From: Tetracladium setigerum
Taxonomy: Eukaryota > Ascomycota > Leotiomycetes > Helotiales
Reading direction: 5' to 3'
DNA: 64,000 bases
Assembly: GCA_031472005.1 (NCBI GenBank)
Contig: PZJY01000004.1
Coordinates: 1,462,556 to 1,526,555, forward strand
The notes beneath the pieces are model-generated. The model ran no database searches, was not told the DNA's origin, and saw only the letters and a program-made list of their open reading frames with translations. How positions within the stretch are numbered: position 1 is the stretch's first letter; every line of letters starts with the position of its first letter. Made by a program: the position numbers and the translations under genes. Below, in pieces: positions 1 to 12,900 of the stretch.

Positions 1-809
1 AAAGACATGGATGATTCTTTGAATACGCTCGTATCCAATCAGTGGTCTTTCTTCGCGGTCTCAGTACAACAATAAACAAGGTGAATGACAAAGAACAAGG
101 GAGGTGTCGTTCGGCAACGAAATATACTTGTCCCTCAAACACGATCGGCGAAAAATTGAATCAGCCCATCCCCCATTCCATCATACAAATGGTCGTGGTA
201 GGAGCAACTGAGAACAGCCTGATACTCTTTGCATAGATGCACAGCATTTGAGGATTGATTTTTGGCGAGGTGAAGGAAAACGCCGCCTCTCGTCCAATCC
301 AAAAATCTGAAACGCGTCGGTTGAAGCATGTGGGGAGGGACCATCGCCTTGCTGGATAGTAGGTTGATCAGTAAAAAAAAAAATCAGAAACGCAACTCAT
401 GACCTGCTGATACCTTTGAATGGAGAGCGTGAATAATATCAGGCATTTCGAATGTGTTGTTTCTTGAGTGTTTCTTGAGAGAAAGGTGACGATGTCAGAG
501 GGGAGGAACTATTTCCCTTGCGGACTAGTTTGGGCCTAAGATTTCAGGCAGTAAACCTAGCACCAAATTGTGAAAGTACTTGCTCCCAATCTCTCGCCCT
601 GCTGCTTTTCGTAAGACGAATATAGAGATTCATATATCTCCCTTCAGACCCATCCATCTCGAGCCACGACAGACGATTATGTCAATTAATCATATTTTTA
701 AGTCTTACTTGATTTAACGCGAGCGACTAAAAGCTCCTCCAAAAGTCCTGTGAGTGATCCTCTTCTGTTCATATTGCAGACGAACAATCTCCACAACAAG
801 GCCAGGCAT

Positions 810-1708
810 CTATATGATACGGAAGGTTTCTTCCTGAAAACTCGAATCCTGAAGAACAGTACCATCCATACAACCATCCAGAAAACATTCTCCAACAAAC
901 ACAAAACTCTTTTCATCGTGCTTCGATCTTCTCAAAAGAACGGGAACGCTACAGCCGAGCAGTACGCAGATGAGATCTCCTTTCCTTGCTTTTTCTACCG
1001 TCGTTCCAATACGTCCATGCTTACTCGACATCAAGCGAAATGACAGCCGGACCACTACATCAACGAATCGGCCGAAGAACGAATCCATGATGTACTCATC
1101 TTGCATCGGGGTGAAGTCACTCAAGTCTAGTCGTTCAAGACAGACCTCTCTCAGAATATCTTCAAGGCTACGGCCGTAGAATTTCATGGATCTGGTGCGA
1201 GTGAACCAGTCTTCCATCTCACTGGGAGGTGCGGGGCACGTTGATTCTACGACCAGCGGCGCACAGAGTCCCAGAAAGTCCTTGAAGAATTATTCGGTCG
1301 GCATCTTATATGCTAGAAAACGGTCCTTTCGATCCAGAACTAAGCTTTGGCATACAATTCGGAGAATGGAATCCGAATAGTTCGACGCATCGTCAGATTG
1401 GTCTTGCGGGTACTCTGTTCTAGAAGTCCGTGATAACTCGAAATCCCAGAGGCAGTTAATCCGTCCACAAGATCGATGACCGATTCACATTCCAATAAAG
1501 CTGGGCCGTCGAAAATGCACTCCGCTCTTCTCTCTCCAGAAGCACAAAAACAGACGTCACCGTGATGAGGAGGTCGAAGATTCTCGACGTGTGATATACA
1601 ACTTCGCTTCTGGCAAGTGTTGGTCCAGTATATGTACCATTCAGGAGTACATACTGCCAACAGACATAAGGCTATGATGAGGCCTTCGAGAGTTCGTTGG
1701 TTCTGCAT
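810..1708 (-). pseudogene. Decayed HET (heterokaryon incompatibility) protein, C-terminal part
   Basis: The frame that ends at 810 reads through the characteristic C-terminal block of fungal HET-domain proteins: a GDLICVLLGCSVPVLLR stretch, then FVFVGECFLDGCMDG. Read upstream, the same frame continues through KDFLGLCAPLVVES but meets a TAA at 1290-1292, beyond which HET-like sequence (SDSILRIVCQSLVLDRKDRF) resumes in the same frame. The segment up to 1708 reads in another frame (GDVCFCASGERRAECIFDG, then LLEQSTRKTNLTM) and also looks HET-derived, so a frameshift or an intron lies near 1380-1430. HET proteins are known to trigger incompatibility cell death when incompatible strains fuse. No complete N-terminal HET domain with its usual invariant motifs was found, so I call a relic. 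An alternative is a live gene with an unrecognised intron across the TAA. The neighbouring divergent gene, also damaged, fits a decaying accessory locus. Confidence 0.6.
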
Positions 1709-2419
1709 TCTGCAGCAGTCTGCCGATGGCGGACAAATGTCCGAATATCAACTTCAGTCTTCAGGTATACCAAGCATTTCCGCTATGTCTCTTGACATCA
1801 CATACTACGCGCCCACCAATTTCATGCAACAAAGAGTCAAATCCAAAGGAATTCGAAGTACAATCTCGCTTGTTCGAAAGCCTCAAAGATGAGAGGGCAA
1901 ATCATGAGACTGCCTTGCATTCAGACGAAGAGAGTTCGGTACGAACAGACAGTCAAGCTTTATGCGCCAATCTTTACAATGCAACATTCATGAGGATTGA
2001 GTGAAGAATCTTGATAGATCTTGACGGGTGTGGGGAATGTAACATCAGAACGGCGCCTAATTTTACGTGGCTAAGTTGATTGGGTAATGGTGTTCAATGT
2101 CCCACCATGTGCTGCATAGCATACGCAAGGCAGTCCCACGCATCAAGGTTGAATTCGTCCAATGTTTGCCTAGTAATGAATGATTAGCGAGATGTCAAGG
2201 GACGATGCGACGAGTTTCGTTTAGTAAGGTCTGCCCCCTACTGGCACGGATACAATCTCTTGAATACTGTACAGAAATCCTTGCTGATATCATATAGTGA
2301 GAATCCAAGTTGACGCGACACTATCGAGATTTGGTTAAGCTCTATTCTAGTCATTGTTATGAAGCTTTTATCTTATTTCTCTCGAGAAGTCCATGAGACT
2401 GGCAAGTCTGCATGTAGCT

Positions 2420-2756
2420 TTATGGATATTCTATCCTAAGCTCGTCGGTCCACCAATCAGCAATTGGGTAGATCCACCACAGCGGCAATATAGAGATGTG
2501 TGGGGTTACGAGACATTGTGATAGGTACTTGACTGGCTCTCGCGTTATTGGCATGATCATATGATGCACATGAAATTTGAGTATTTCTGTTGATTTCATG
2601 GCAAGCTCGGTTTGGCCCACGCGATCTAGGACAAGCACATAAGGTTGATAAGCAAGAGCACAACCTCGAACGGTGATCTCGAGGAAGGATGTCAAGACCA
2701 TCCACCAAAACTAGAGATTCTCTTTTCTTCTTCTTCACAAGTCTCACCAAAGTCAT
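2420..2756 (-). other. Possible further HET-gene remnant upstream of the 810-1708 relic
   Basis: A 93-codon minus-strand frame at 2420-2701 contains YQPYVLVLDRVGQ, which resembles the VLVLD segment seen in one class of fungal HET-related proteins. It lies on the same strand as the 810-1708 relic, on its 5' side, as a detached N-terminal portion would. The match is short and the usual downstream tryptophan-rich motif is not visible. It may be coincidence. Between 1709 and 2420 nothing clear was seen. Confidence 0.2.
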
Positions 2757-2812
2757 AGCGGCATAGTACGTTGGTTATTCGAATTTTTGTGGCTTTGGGA
2801 TTTGGCAACCGT

Positions 2813-5730
2813 ATGGCAGACCATGCAGTTTTAAGTCCGAAAGTGGGACCTGCGAAGTTTTATCATCGTAGAAAGGAACACGATTTACCTCGTGGGTATG
2901 ATTGGACTGCACAAAAGCTGCTATATTGCCCTTCAAATTTGCTAAAGAAGACCACGGACGAGCTCTCGTCGTCGATAGAGACTTTCAAAGTGAAACACGA
3001 ACATGGCTATGTGTTCTGCCACCGTGGACTCTACGATCGAGCAGCAAAGGTCGTTGAGAACTCAGTCAAAGCCATCTGCAATGGTGTCGAACACGGATAT
3101 TTCCTCCATGAGGTGGATGTTTTTATTTTAGGGAATTTGAATTTGAATAATGCGTTCATCGCCCATGATTTACTCGGGAAGCGTGTGTCGGTACACAAAG
3201 CCGGATGGCAAGATTTGTCATACTATATGATCAGAATGACACAGTTGGGTATGCGAAGTGTTAGTACGGATATTTCAGACTGGGCTACTAGCATCTCTTT
3301 GACTTCGCAACAAGTCCCCGGTCTAGTGGGCACGATCGTGGCAGAGCAGCTGAAACCTCAGGGCGTCACAGTTCAGATGGATCTGCGAGAAGATCAGCTC
3401 GCTACAGCTATTGCATATCACTCTTATCACATCTCGAAGCCTTTCAGACAACATACATCTCAGCAAGGTGCTCATCACTCTTTCTTCTGGAAAACTTTTC
3501 AATCTACCTTTTTTAAGGGCTACAATCTGCAGTTCAATACTTGGGATGACCTCCACAAGATGATCAAAGAGAAGTCCAAGTTTTATGGGAAAGATGACGA
3601 CCTACGCACGAAACTTAGAGATCATTCCAAGGACCATCGCAAAAACTACTTTGAAGTACGACACTTAAACCTGCTCCCCCTACAATTATGGTGTTCTACA
3701 GTGATCCATTCATAAAACAAGCAAGAGCCACGCCCCCATCTCGGTCTGCTTGGGATCGAGACAGTTACGAGCATCTGAAAGAAGTTATGATAAGGGACAT
3801 CAAGACATTCATCAACATTGGAGAGCACAAGTTTAGTTTCATTCTCGAGATTACGCACTCGGGTCTTGGGCTGGGTTACGACATCACAACCGGAAAAGCT
3901 TACAACCCCTTGAACGGCAAGCCACTGATTGAGGACAAAGTCATTTTCGACAGTCGAGTTGATCGAGCCATGATCGATGCAAGTTTGTTTTTAAGAGAAA
4001 TGTACCCACACCTCATTTTCTCATCATGCACACGATTGCCAGATGTCACTCTCGATGGTCGAGACTACAAAGCCAATTGGAAAACCTCGAAAATGACGCC
4101 ATGGGCAGATGGAGAGGAAGGTCTCGCATCTAAACTGCGGAGCATACATGGAGGATTATATCCTCGCTCCCATCTTGTCGTTGCCGATGATCCGATGGCC
4201 GAGATTGCTGCTCGTACATGGATTGACGAGAACGCAAGACTCGACCGCAGAGACCTCTTGCACATGAATTACGAAGATTGGCTTAAGCAAGGAGGACCTG
4301 TTGTAGTCGAAGCTGTCAACAAACTGAACAGCGAATTCTTACCGAATAAGGGCGAAAATGGTGCAAAAGTTATCAACTCGTGGCTGGCAGACGTGCCAAA
4401 GCATGGTGCACCAGAATCAACTACCTCCACTTGTGCTCAAGATTTGCACCAACGGAGAATGTCAATCATTTCGAAGAATCAACCTGACCAGAAATACACC
4501 TCAGGGCAAGTTGCGATACATGTAGCTGGCGAAATGACGAAATTCGAGAATAATCCCTTCAACCAAGACCAGATGGTGATTCAAAGAGATCAGACTTTTA
4601 TGTTTGATCGTTTTGCGGGCAAATTTCAAGACGAAGTATTGATTTTTGACGATCCTAATACTGTTGAGGCTACGTCATGGGCTATTGCAGCATACCAAGC
4701 AGCCTTTTCAGGCCGAGAAGCCGAGCTGAAAGATATTCTCAAGAAGCGATACTTCAATATCGATGCAGATGTTGCGTTCTATGGCACTGCCCTTGCAGCT
4801 GCAGCGGAGAGTGGGCATCTAGATACCATCAGATTATTGCTCGACTACGACGCCAGCAGCTTTGTAGCAGGATCATTTGGCACTCCCTTGGAAGTCGCAG
4901 CGTGGAATGATGACCTAAACGTTGTGCAGCTTCTTGTGGAAGCTATGCAGAACTCTGTTGAATACAGCATCTTCGGAGCAGAGACCCTTGGAAAGGCGCT
5001 ATACAGAGCCTGTCTGGGTGCACATGGTGCAATCGTCCATTACTTGATCGATCAAGGAGCTGACGTCAATTTTGGCGCAGGAGGACTCTACCAGACCCCG
5101 TTAAATGTCGCTTGTGTGACGGGCCATGCAGAAATTGTTCGAATTTTACTTTATCACCACGCGGACGTCAACAATCAACTTGGCTTCTTCTTTAGCCCAC
5201 TGTATCTAGCATGCAATTCTGCGCACGCCCACATTGTCGAGCTGTTGCTAGATAACGGGGCAAAAGTAGATGTATTCGGTCACTTAAGCCCGCTTGATAT
5301 TGCCTGTAGTGTTGGTTCGGTGGCCGTGGTCAACTTGTTGTTGCTAGCGGGGGCTAAGCCTACTCTTTCGTGGGATACTGATGTGCCTGAAATCGTCTCC
5401 ATGATGTTGGCAGCTGGGTTCAGGCACAAAAGTTGCAATAAATTGCATTCTCAAAGATATCCGGAAAAGTTGGGTCACCATAACTGGCAAAAACCTCACA
5501 AGAGCAAGCCTCAAGCTAAGATTAATACCACCTTCTATATGGCCCCTCCAAAACTTCGCAGTTGTGGTTGTCCACTGTGCTTTATAGACCAGGAGAGTCA
5601 GCCTTCAATGTTTGATGACGACCTACTCAGCGTTAGCACAGTTGATCCTGTCTCTTATACCTTGGAACTGTTGGGGTTCTCTGTTAGCAAACCTACCGTT
5701 GGGGGAACCTTCTGCAAGGAAAGATGCTAA
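2813..5730 (+). pseudogene. GDPD/PLC-like phosphodiesterase fused to ankyrin repeats, with apparent 1-nt frameshift
   Basis: The first frame (start chosen at the ATG at 2813, although 2771 is also open) carries a glycerophosphodiester phosphodiesterase-like domain. It shows a CHRG motif, then ENSVKAICNGVEHG, an EVD and an AHD, matching the HRG, EN, E-x-D and HD metal or catalytic positions of the PLC-like phosphodiesterase superfamily. It stops at 3715. The frame opening just before 3688 continues the same fold (PPTIMVFYSDPF, later LEITHSGLGLGYD), and around 4740-5400 it has five or six ankyrin repeats of the type TPLNVACVTGHAEIVRILL. The two parts overlap in different frames near 3662-3669, where one missing base in a TTAAA run would join them; no intron with compatible phase was found. 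SPX, the usual N-terminal partner in Gde1/Pho81 proteins, is absent and the domain order is reversed. The gene is divergent from a HET relic. It could be a pseudogene, or intact with a sequencing error. The substrate is unknown. Confidence 0.7.
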
Positions 5731-8700
5731 TCAGCTTCTAAAACGATGTATATAAGTTCTACTGTCAACTAAATATAGAGGCCACTGTTAGGGACATTTG
5801 AACTCAGCAAGGTTTGTCTTGAGTAGGATGAGGATTATGGCTATGCAGAATTATGTGTCTTGGCCAGACGTTCTTGCACAAACTGTCGGTAACCAGATCA
5901 CAGAATCTTGCCGAATCAAAGTTACCCCGATATGTATCTGGCTTTCGGACACTCCTGTACATAACTTACTGAGACATAACAAGAATCAAGAATCGCAACC
6001 CTTACGGTTAGTAAATAGTTATCGTCTGTGTCTCGCCGGCATGTCTTTTTTCCTGTTGGTTTCACCGGTACGTATACGTATCGGTAGGTGTAGAAACGGT
6101 AGGTCTCAAGGCGGTGGTTTGTTTGTTCACGTCTGGTATATTAAGATGAGGGGAGTTAAGCTCCCCATATATATCTACTAGTGATTACGAATATCTGACT
6201 AAGGCTCTACGTGAGGCTCTGGTACAGTATTCCCAACATTTCCGACACAAACAGAGAGAATAGCGGTATTCTCCTAGAATGTGTCCATGTTCTGAGATAA
6301 CGTCTGGATCTTTCTAGAAATTGTGTACGAGCCGGCGTCAAATGTTTTCCACGTATGGAACTCATAATCTCTAAAAAGAGACTTAGCCCTCTAAACTGTA
6401 AAAGGAGGGGTATATGTAGGTTCGAAATTTTGACACTGTATTAGTTTGTCATGAACAAATCCGCGAAAGCCGCAAACACCAGCAGAAGACAATAACCTAC
6501 TTGAACTTACTTTGGCACTTTTAATGATAATTTGAAGAGAGCCTGTGATTGGGGGTCGGAAGATTTTGACGTCAGGGTCGCCTTCTGAAGTTGAGAGTGG
6601 ATTTTCAATCAGTTCTGTGTATGCAAATATCTTGCAAAGAGAACCCCGATTTTTCTGGGTAGTTTGGTATAGTCAATATTGAGCCTTGTCATTTTTTCCC
6701 TTCTGCCGTTCCTGGCTGGTTTACAAGGGCAGTAAGTTCCCTTTTGCAGCATGTCAGAAAGAAGCTCATCCATGCTGATAATTTCGTTGTCTATGTCACG
6801 AGCCAATAATCGTCCGCTCTAGGCTACACGATCGTTAAAACTGATATCTCTGAATAGAGGCACCAATAACATTGAATAGCGTTTGAAGCGCTTTGTTATT
6901 GAGATTAAGAGAACGAGAATAGGATCAGGGTTGGTCGCGTTCGCAAGACGGTGACGTTCAAGGGAGGCTCGCTACGTCCAACATCTCAAACTAGCGAGCC
7001 AATAACAACAACAGGGTCCAAAAGCCACCGAAGCTCATGGCCTCTTCAGAAATCTCACAAGGTTCTTTCAAATAATCAAACAAATCAAAACAAGTCGAGT
7101 GATTTCTCTAACGGGCAATATGGCGTGGCAGAAAAGTCTTAAACGCCTCGTGTGGGATTCTCGCGGCTTTCTAGATTCTTTGAACTCTTTGTATGCCGCG
7201 GCAGCTCTCATGCTCCTGACCGTTCCTTTTACTACTTTGTTCACGGCACCGTCTCTCCTTTGTCTTTAAAACTCAGTGGCTTCTGTACCTGAATTTAGAA
7301 AGCGAATCAATGTTTTGTAGTGACACACACATATGGTTTCACGTGAAAATCAAAGATATGTGCGATACTGCTTTGTTGTTAAGATCGGTGTTTCTTGATA
7401 TACTGTTGTGCCAAGGCGAGTATGTTGAACACCACCACGATATGGCTTGCCTTTGACTACACCAAAGCATGCACTGCGTCCAGTTTATTGACCTCTTGTT
7501 GTCTTTCGGAGCAATGATTCAAGTCAGACCTGAACCGTGTACGTATACTAGCCCTTGTTGATGAAGCATCCTTGAAATCAGACATCCGCAGGGATGGTTG
7601 TTGTCTTTGTGTATTTGACTCAAAAGGTGGTATTAAGGATTATTTTAATGAATAATCATCCACATCTTAGACGGTGGTAGGGAAGACTGTTGTTATTTTG
7701 ATCTAATCCTCCTCTCCCCCACTAATCTCAAATACCTTCTTCCCCACAATCATTTATCAAGGATATCTTCTTGATTTCGGACATCAGGAGATTTAACCTC
7801 AATACCTTTTCCGGAAATATTCTCACCCATTAGTATGCCCTCCCCCTGACATGAACCGGTGAACCTCACTGCCTCATACCCATGAATCGGTCCCAAGCAG
7901 CTGTCAACACGTCAGGATCCGGGGTAAACCAACTCTTTCCCAGCGAGAACTCGGAAGTCAAACCTAAAGTACCCAAGACGGTTGTCATGATGTATGCAAA
8001 CCTTAAAAGAAAGTGAAGATCTTTCCTCAAACGCTCACAAGTACCCAAGGATGATTATTCTCGAGAACCCATTCCATTCTCCAATAAGGTTTATTATTAT
8101 TATTATATTATTATTATTCTTTGCCTGTATCTTGGCAAGTCATAAGATTTAAAGTTTCTTCCATCGTCATAGGATCCGTATTAGGTAATTCCCCAGACCC
8201 CTTTCCTTGGAAGGAAGTGAAGAATCTCAGATCAAACAACCCGGAGACGGACCGATGAGGATAACCTTGGCTTCCTGTCCGCCTTTTCAACGCAATCGCG
8301 GCGAAGTGCCCGCTGCCGCCAAAACCCGAATTCACCATTGACGGCTGACTCGAAGAAGTCTTCAGAATAAGCAATAATACAGATCAACAGGAGAGCTGGT
8401 ATTTAGTTTTAACCTACACCTCCAGACCTTGTGATATCTCCAGATTTTTCTCTCGGGTTTGATGTAAGACATCAGCATGAAATTTAAAAGTCCGCATGCA
8501 CGCAAAAAAACGCCAATATTCAAGCGAATACGCTGTAATTGGTGCAGCGAAATTGAAAGTAAGAAGCGGTCAGCCTTATTTTTAATGCGTTGTTATTTTT
8601 TCAATTATCTCTATTATTTTCATTGGTACAGAGGTACCTCCCATCTTTCTCCAGACTTTTGCGGTTGAGAGTACCGGCAATCCGAAGATCCTCCTCAATT

Positions 8701-9960
8701 TCTCCGCCATAGCCATAGCCATACAACTACGGGGGTATACGGACGGTGAAGGAACACCAAGGGACCTCCTAGAAGAATGCGGAGTGAGACTTCTCTAATT
8801 TCCCTTTCTAGTTTTTTGAATTGGATTTAATTCTTGGGCACTTTGGTACCGTATCAAATGACACATACCGCCCAGGAATATCTTCAACCTGTTTTGAATC
8901 TTGATGGAGAGGAGGAGAAGGGATATAGGCTAAATTGGAAAATACCCCTCTATCAGATATTCGATCCCACGTTCGCATCCCAGCACCGGACACCCAGCCT
9001 GAATCCATTTATATGCAGAAAGGGTCTCTCTCATCATCATCATCGTCGGCATCAAGCCGTTTGGAAATTGAAATAGCGTTGAAGCTCCTGCATTCTAGCC
9101 GATGCACAACTCCCGTGCCGCCTTTCTAAAGTATTCTTTCTGCTCCATTATTATTTGCATCCAGCCTTGTGGGATCGCGTTTCCTTGACTCTCTCTCTAG
9201 TAGTCACGTCGTTGGGATGGAAAACCGAGTCAGAAAGTCAAAGGGCTGGGTTTGTTCTGGAAGAATTTGAAGATTCCAAACGTCCCAAGTGGGGGTTATG
9301 TGTCTTTTCTCGTACTCACGAGAATGAAAAGGGCCGTAGCCTCGCCTTCAGCATGTGAACGTTCCAGGCGTTCCAACTACTCGAGAACTACTCTCCAACC
9401 CACCCCTCAACAGTCTCACAATTGTCCAGCCTTGTAGGTGGGGGGAGAGAAGAGAATCTCCACTTTGTGTTTTGTTCCCCTCTCTTATGGTGAAAAAACC
9501 AACGAAAAAGTCCTTCAAACATACCCACTCTGGTAATATCTTCAATAGCCCTAGCTACCACATCTCCAATTAACAGAGAATGAACCGGAAGGTCAAGAGA
9601 AGCTACTGTTTTTGTTTTGCAATTTTCTGAATGGTGGGGTTGACTGTTTTTTTGTCAGGAATAGGCGCCGGAGACACTTTTCACATGATGGCGCAAGTGT
9701 AGGTATTTATTGGTAGGCTTGGACCAATGAGGGGAGATGGATTCTCACCGCAAGTATGCATTCACAACACACCACCACACTGAGTCTTCAATTACAAACA
9801 AGACATCCCATCATCTGTCAACATTTCAGGGAACAGGTCTTCAAGTTTGCATACTCTCGCTATTTGTTTGTCTGAGAAGATTTTTCGGAGGGGAAAAAAA
9901 GAAATAAAAAAATACTGGAAGAACTAGCAAAAGAATTAAGAATTTTAATACTTCCATTCT
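5731..9960. other. No supported gene; AT-rich intergenic tract
   Basis: Only short open frames occur. Two minus-strand frames look mildly protein-like: 6609-6806, containing a YCPCKP motif, and 7866-8048, ending LTAAWDRFMGM. Neither resembles a family I recognise or joins convincingly to other exons. An ATT-type microsatellite lies at 8091-8118. The stretch may hold old decayed genes or long transcript ends of neighbours. Confidence 0.5.
8091..8118. repeat. (TTA)n microsatellite
   Basis: About nine tandem ATT/TTA units with one interruption. It lies in intergenic sequence with no gene nearby. Confidence 0.9.
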
Positions 9961-12900
9961 TTCGTGTCGTGGTTGGCAGGATATCTCTCTCGTATTGATA
10001 ACACAACAGTCAGCCCTCAATCCTCATCCAAGTTCTCAACACCAATCACTTCCCCATCACAACCTCATCACAATCATCACATCACCATTTCATTTACTAC
10101 AACCAAACAACTCGCAACTCTGGCCTTCTTCCGTTCCGATTCTCGCTCCCCCTCTATCAATCCATCCCATCCTCTCCCACGCAACCTGCCGAAAGCAACA
10201 CGCGCAGCCATTCCCTCCGTCCTCCACGCCGCCGTTCTTCGGTTCGGTTCCAAACTTTTTGACAGCAGCAGCCTTCATAACCCTAGCAAGCCGTGACTGC
10301 GTGTGATTTGTCCCTACTCCCCTACTACACCACGGCCCTTTTTTGCACTCGCGAGAGTTACCAGAGAAGGACACCGCCGTGCCGTGGTCATTTCACGGCA
10401 AGCATATTGGAGAGCTGCTACCCGATCTCAAGGCGGGAGGCGTGCTGGCTGTCAGGGAAGCTCTCGGTCCGTCGCGCACTTCTTTTGAGTTTGCTCCATA
10501 CGTTGATTGTGCATCGTTTGATTAGAGTGTGATCGATCGTTCATCTGATCATATGAGATCTGTTCTATTGGTGGTGTATATATCTTCCGGAAGATTGTTG
10601 TTGCTGTGCCGTGGGTGAGTTTTTGGTTCACTACTTCGTTTGGAGGGTTTGAATGGTATTTCAGACAGTCCGGATGGCATTTTGAGTATTTGGTTCTTCG
10701 CTTGCAGAGGAAATCCGGGGGGCTCGCTTGCGAGGAGATTTTTGGATGGGGAAATCATGGGGAAGGGTAAAGGTAGGTAAATGTGTGTTTGTTTAATTAG
10801 TTGGCACTTTCTCAATTGAGGTTGTGCCTCCGTCGTTCTTACATTCAGACCATGAAGTTGAATAGCCCTAGCTATGTTTGCTGTCTGTCTGTAGCCAGAA
10901 AAATAAAATAATCCAATATTCATGACAAAACCAACTCGCCTCCTCCATCCATCTCTCGCTTGTGATGACAAGTCCCAAAACGTACGATTTCGGAACCTCA
11001 CTGTCATCCCCTCACATCAGACCAATGCAACGTGAATGGTTCACATCTCCCTTCGATAATATCACCCATATCAAACCCAAATTCACATACTCACCAGGTC
11101 ATCACCATCACAACATCCAAAACCCCCACCATCAAGAACCAACCCGTTCCAGATTGACACCTCATTACTAATATTCAACTTCTCTTTCCCATCTACCGGA
11201 ACTAACCCGGCTCATCATCCCTATCAAGAATATATTTCTTGACATCCAATCACCCATCTAATCAGTGGCTCTCATCCAACACCACCTGTAACACAAAACT
11301 CAAACCATACGAAAACAGTGTGGGAGCACTAACTCCTCGAAACTAGGGCTGGCTGGATAGTCAATGCTGCCGCAAATTGTTCGCGTGAGCGTCTGGATGA
11401 CCTGTGATTCCGATTGAGCATTGTGTGCCTCCATTCATATTCGGAATTTTTTCTTTTCGTTTGTATTATTTGTTTGTAGGCAGGTAGGCATGGAGGTAGC
11501 TGCGGTGATAATCCGGTAGTATTCCGGTATGGTACCTGCTTTCTTGACGGCCACTGCATGCATGCTTGGGTACATGTACATGTACATGTATACTCCAGAG
11601 AACGAGCTAAAAACATCCCCTGGGCTATCAATCATTAAGTCAAGTGAGTATAGAGAGAATCTAAAACCTTCTGAATCTCTCAGATAGTCTCATGTCCAAA
11701 CGAATTACAGCAGTAAAAATGTGGTGAGCAACTAACATATTTGTCGAATATGCACTAACATTCTCTCGTAATCAATCCTCCCGCTCTTCCACCTCTCCAA
11801 CATCAAAAATCAAAATCCAACTTCATGACCACCTAGCTATCCCAATCCATCCTCAATCTACCCTTCACTGCTGCGCAACAAATCACAACAGCAACACTTA
11901 CAGTTACCACCTTCATCTTTCCCTCTCTACCAACCAACCCATCCCAAAAACCCCCACGACAGGAAAATTCCCACGTACTCGTACCACCACACCAAACGAT
12001 TCCGGGGAAGTGTCTCCCCATACCTGCGCAAATATAGATAGCACCCCTACTTTCTTCACAATCTTTCCTGATAAAAATAAACTCATACGCTTTCCAGAAT
12101 TTTTCCTAATTTTATTTTCTTTATTTCCCTTTTTTTAAGAATTTTTTTTGGTCTTGCTGCGTCGTTCCATCTTTTCTTTCTTAGTCTGGCGCTTGGGCGA
12201 TGGTTGTTCATGGGTTGGTTGGGAGGTTGTCATACTTATACTCATACTCACATACTTGCTGCATTACCTTTCCTGTTTCCCCGGTGTTGAAGGTGTGGTT
12301 GTGCAAACACGGACAGATAGACAGATGCAGATAGAGACGTCAAGGTGAGGTAGAGAGGGCTGATCTTGGCGGATATGGCTAGACGTGATGTGTAAGAGTT
12401 GGTGTGGTGGTACAGTCCTGTATACAATACAGCATACCTGCCTGCATGCATGAGAGAGAAAAGAGTTATTGCGGCGAAAAAGCGAAAAAGAATTGCAAAT
12501 TAAAGCATAATCAACTCTGAAACGAGAGAATATCGTACTGTATGAGGTGAATTTTTCTTTTTTGACAGCAAGTAGATTAAGCAAACGGCCCTACAACGCC
12601 AAGGTTTTGAAAGAAATGCCAACAATGAATGAATGAAAAAGTCAACACAAGTCAGATGATCTAGATCTGGGTGTTATAGATCAACTAATTTCATGCCTGA
12701 GAATTTCTCTTTCATTCTAATAAACTCTGTGTTGTTCTTCTTCCGAACAATACAGCAGCAACACAACAGATGTCAGAACCACACCCCTCCTTGCACACTC
12801 CAGTCATCCCCTCCCTTCCATAATCCCTCCAAACACCCCTTAAAAAGCACAATAGCAACTATTTCTATTCAAATTCAAGTTACCCAATCCATCAATTTCT

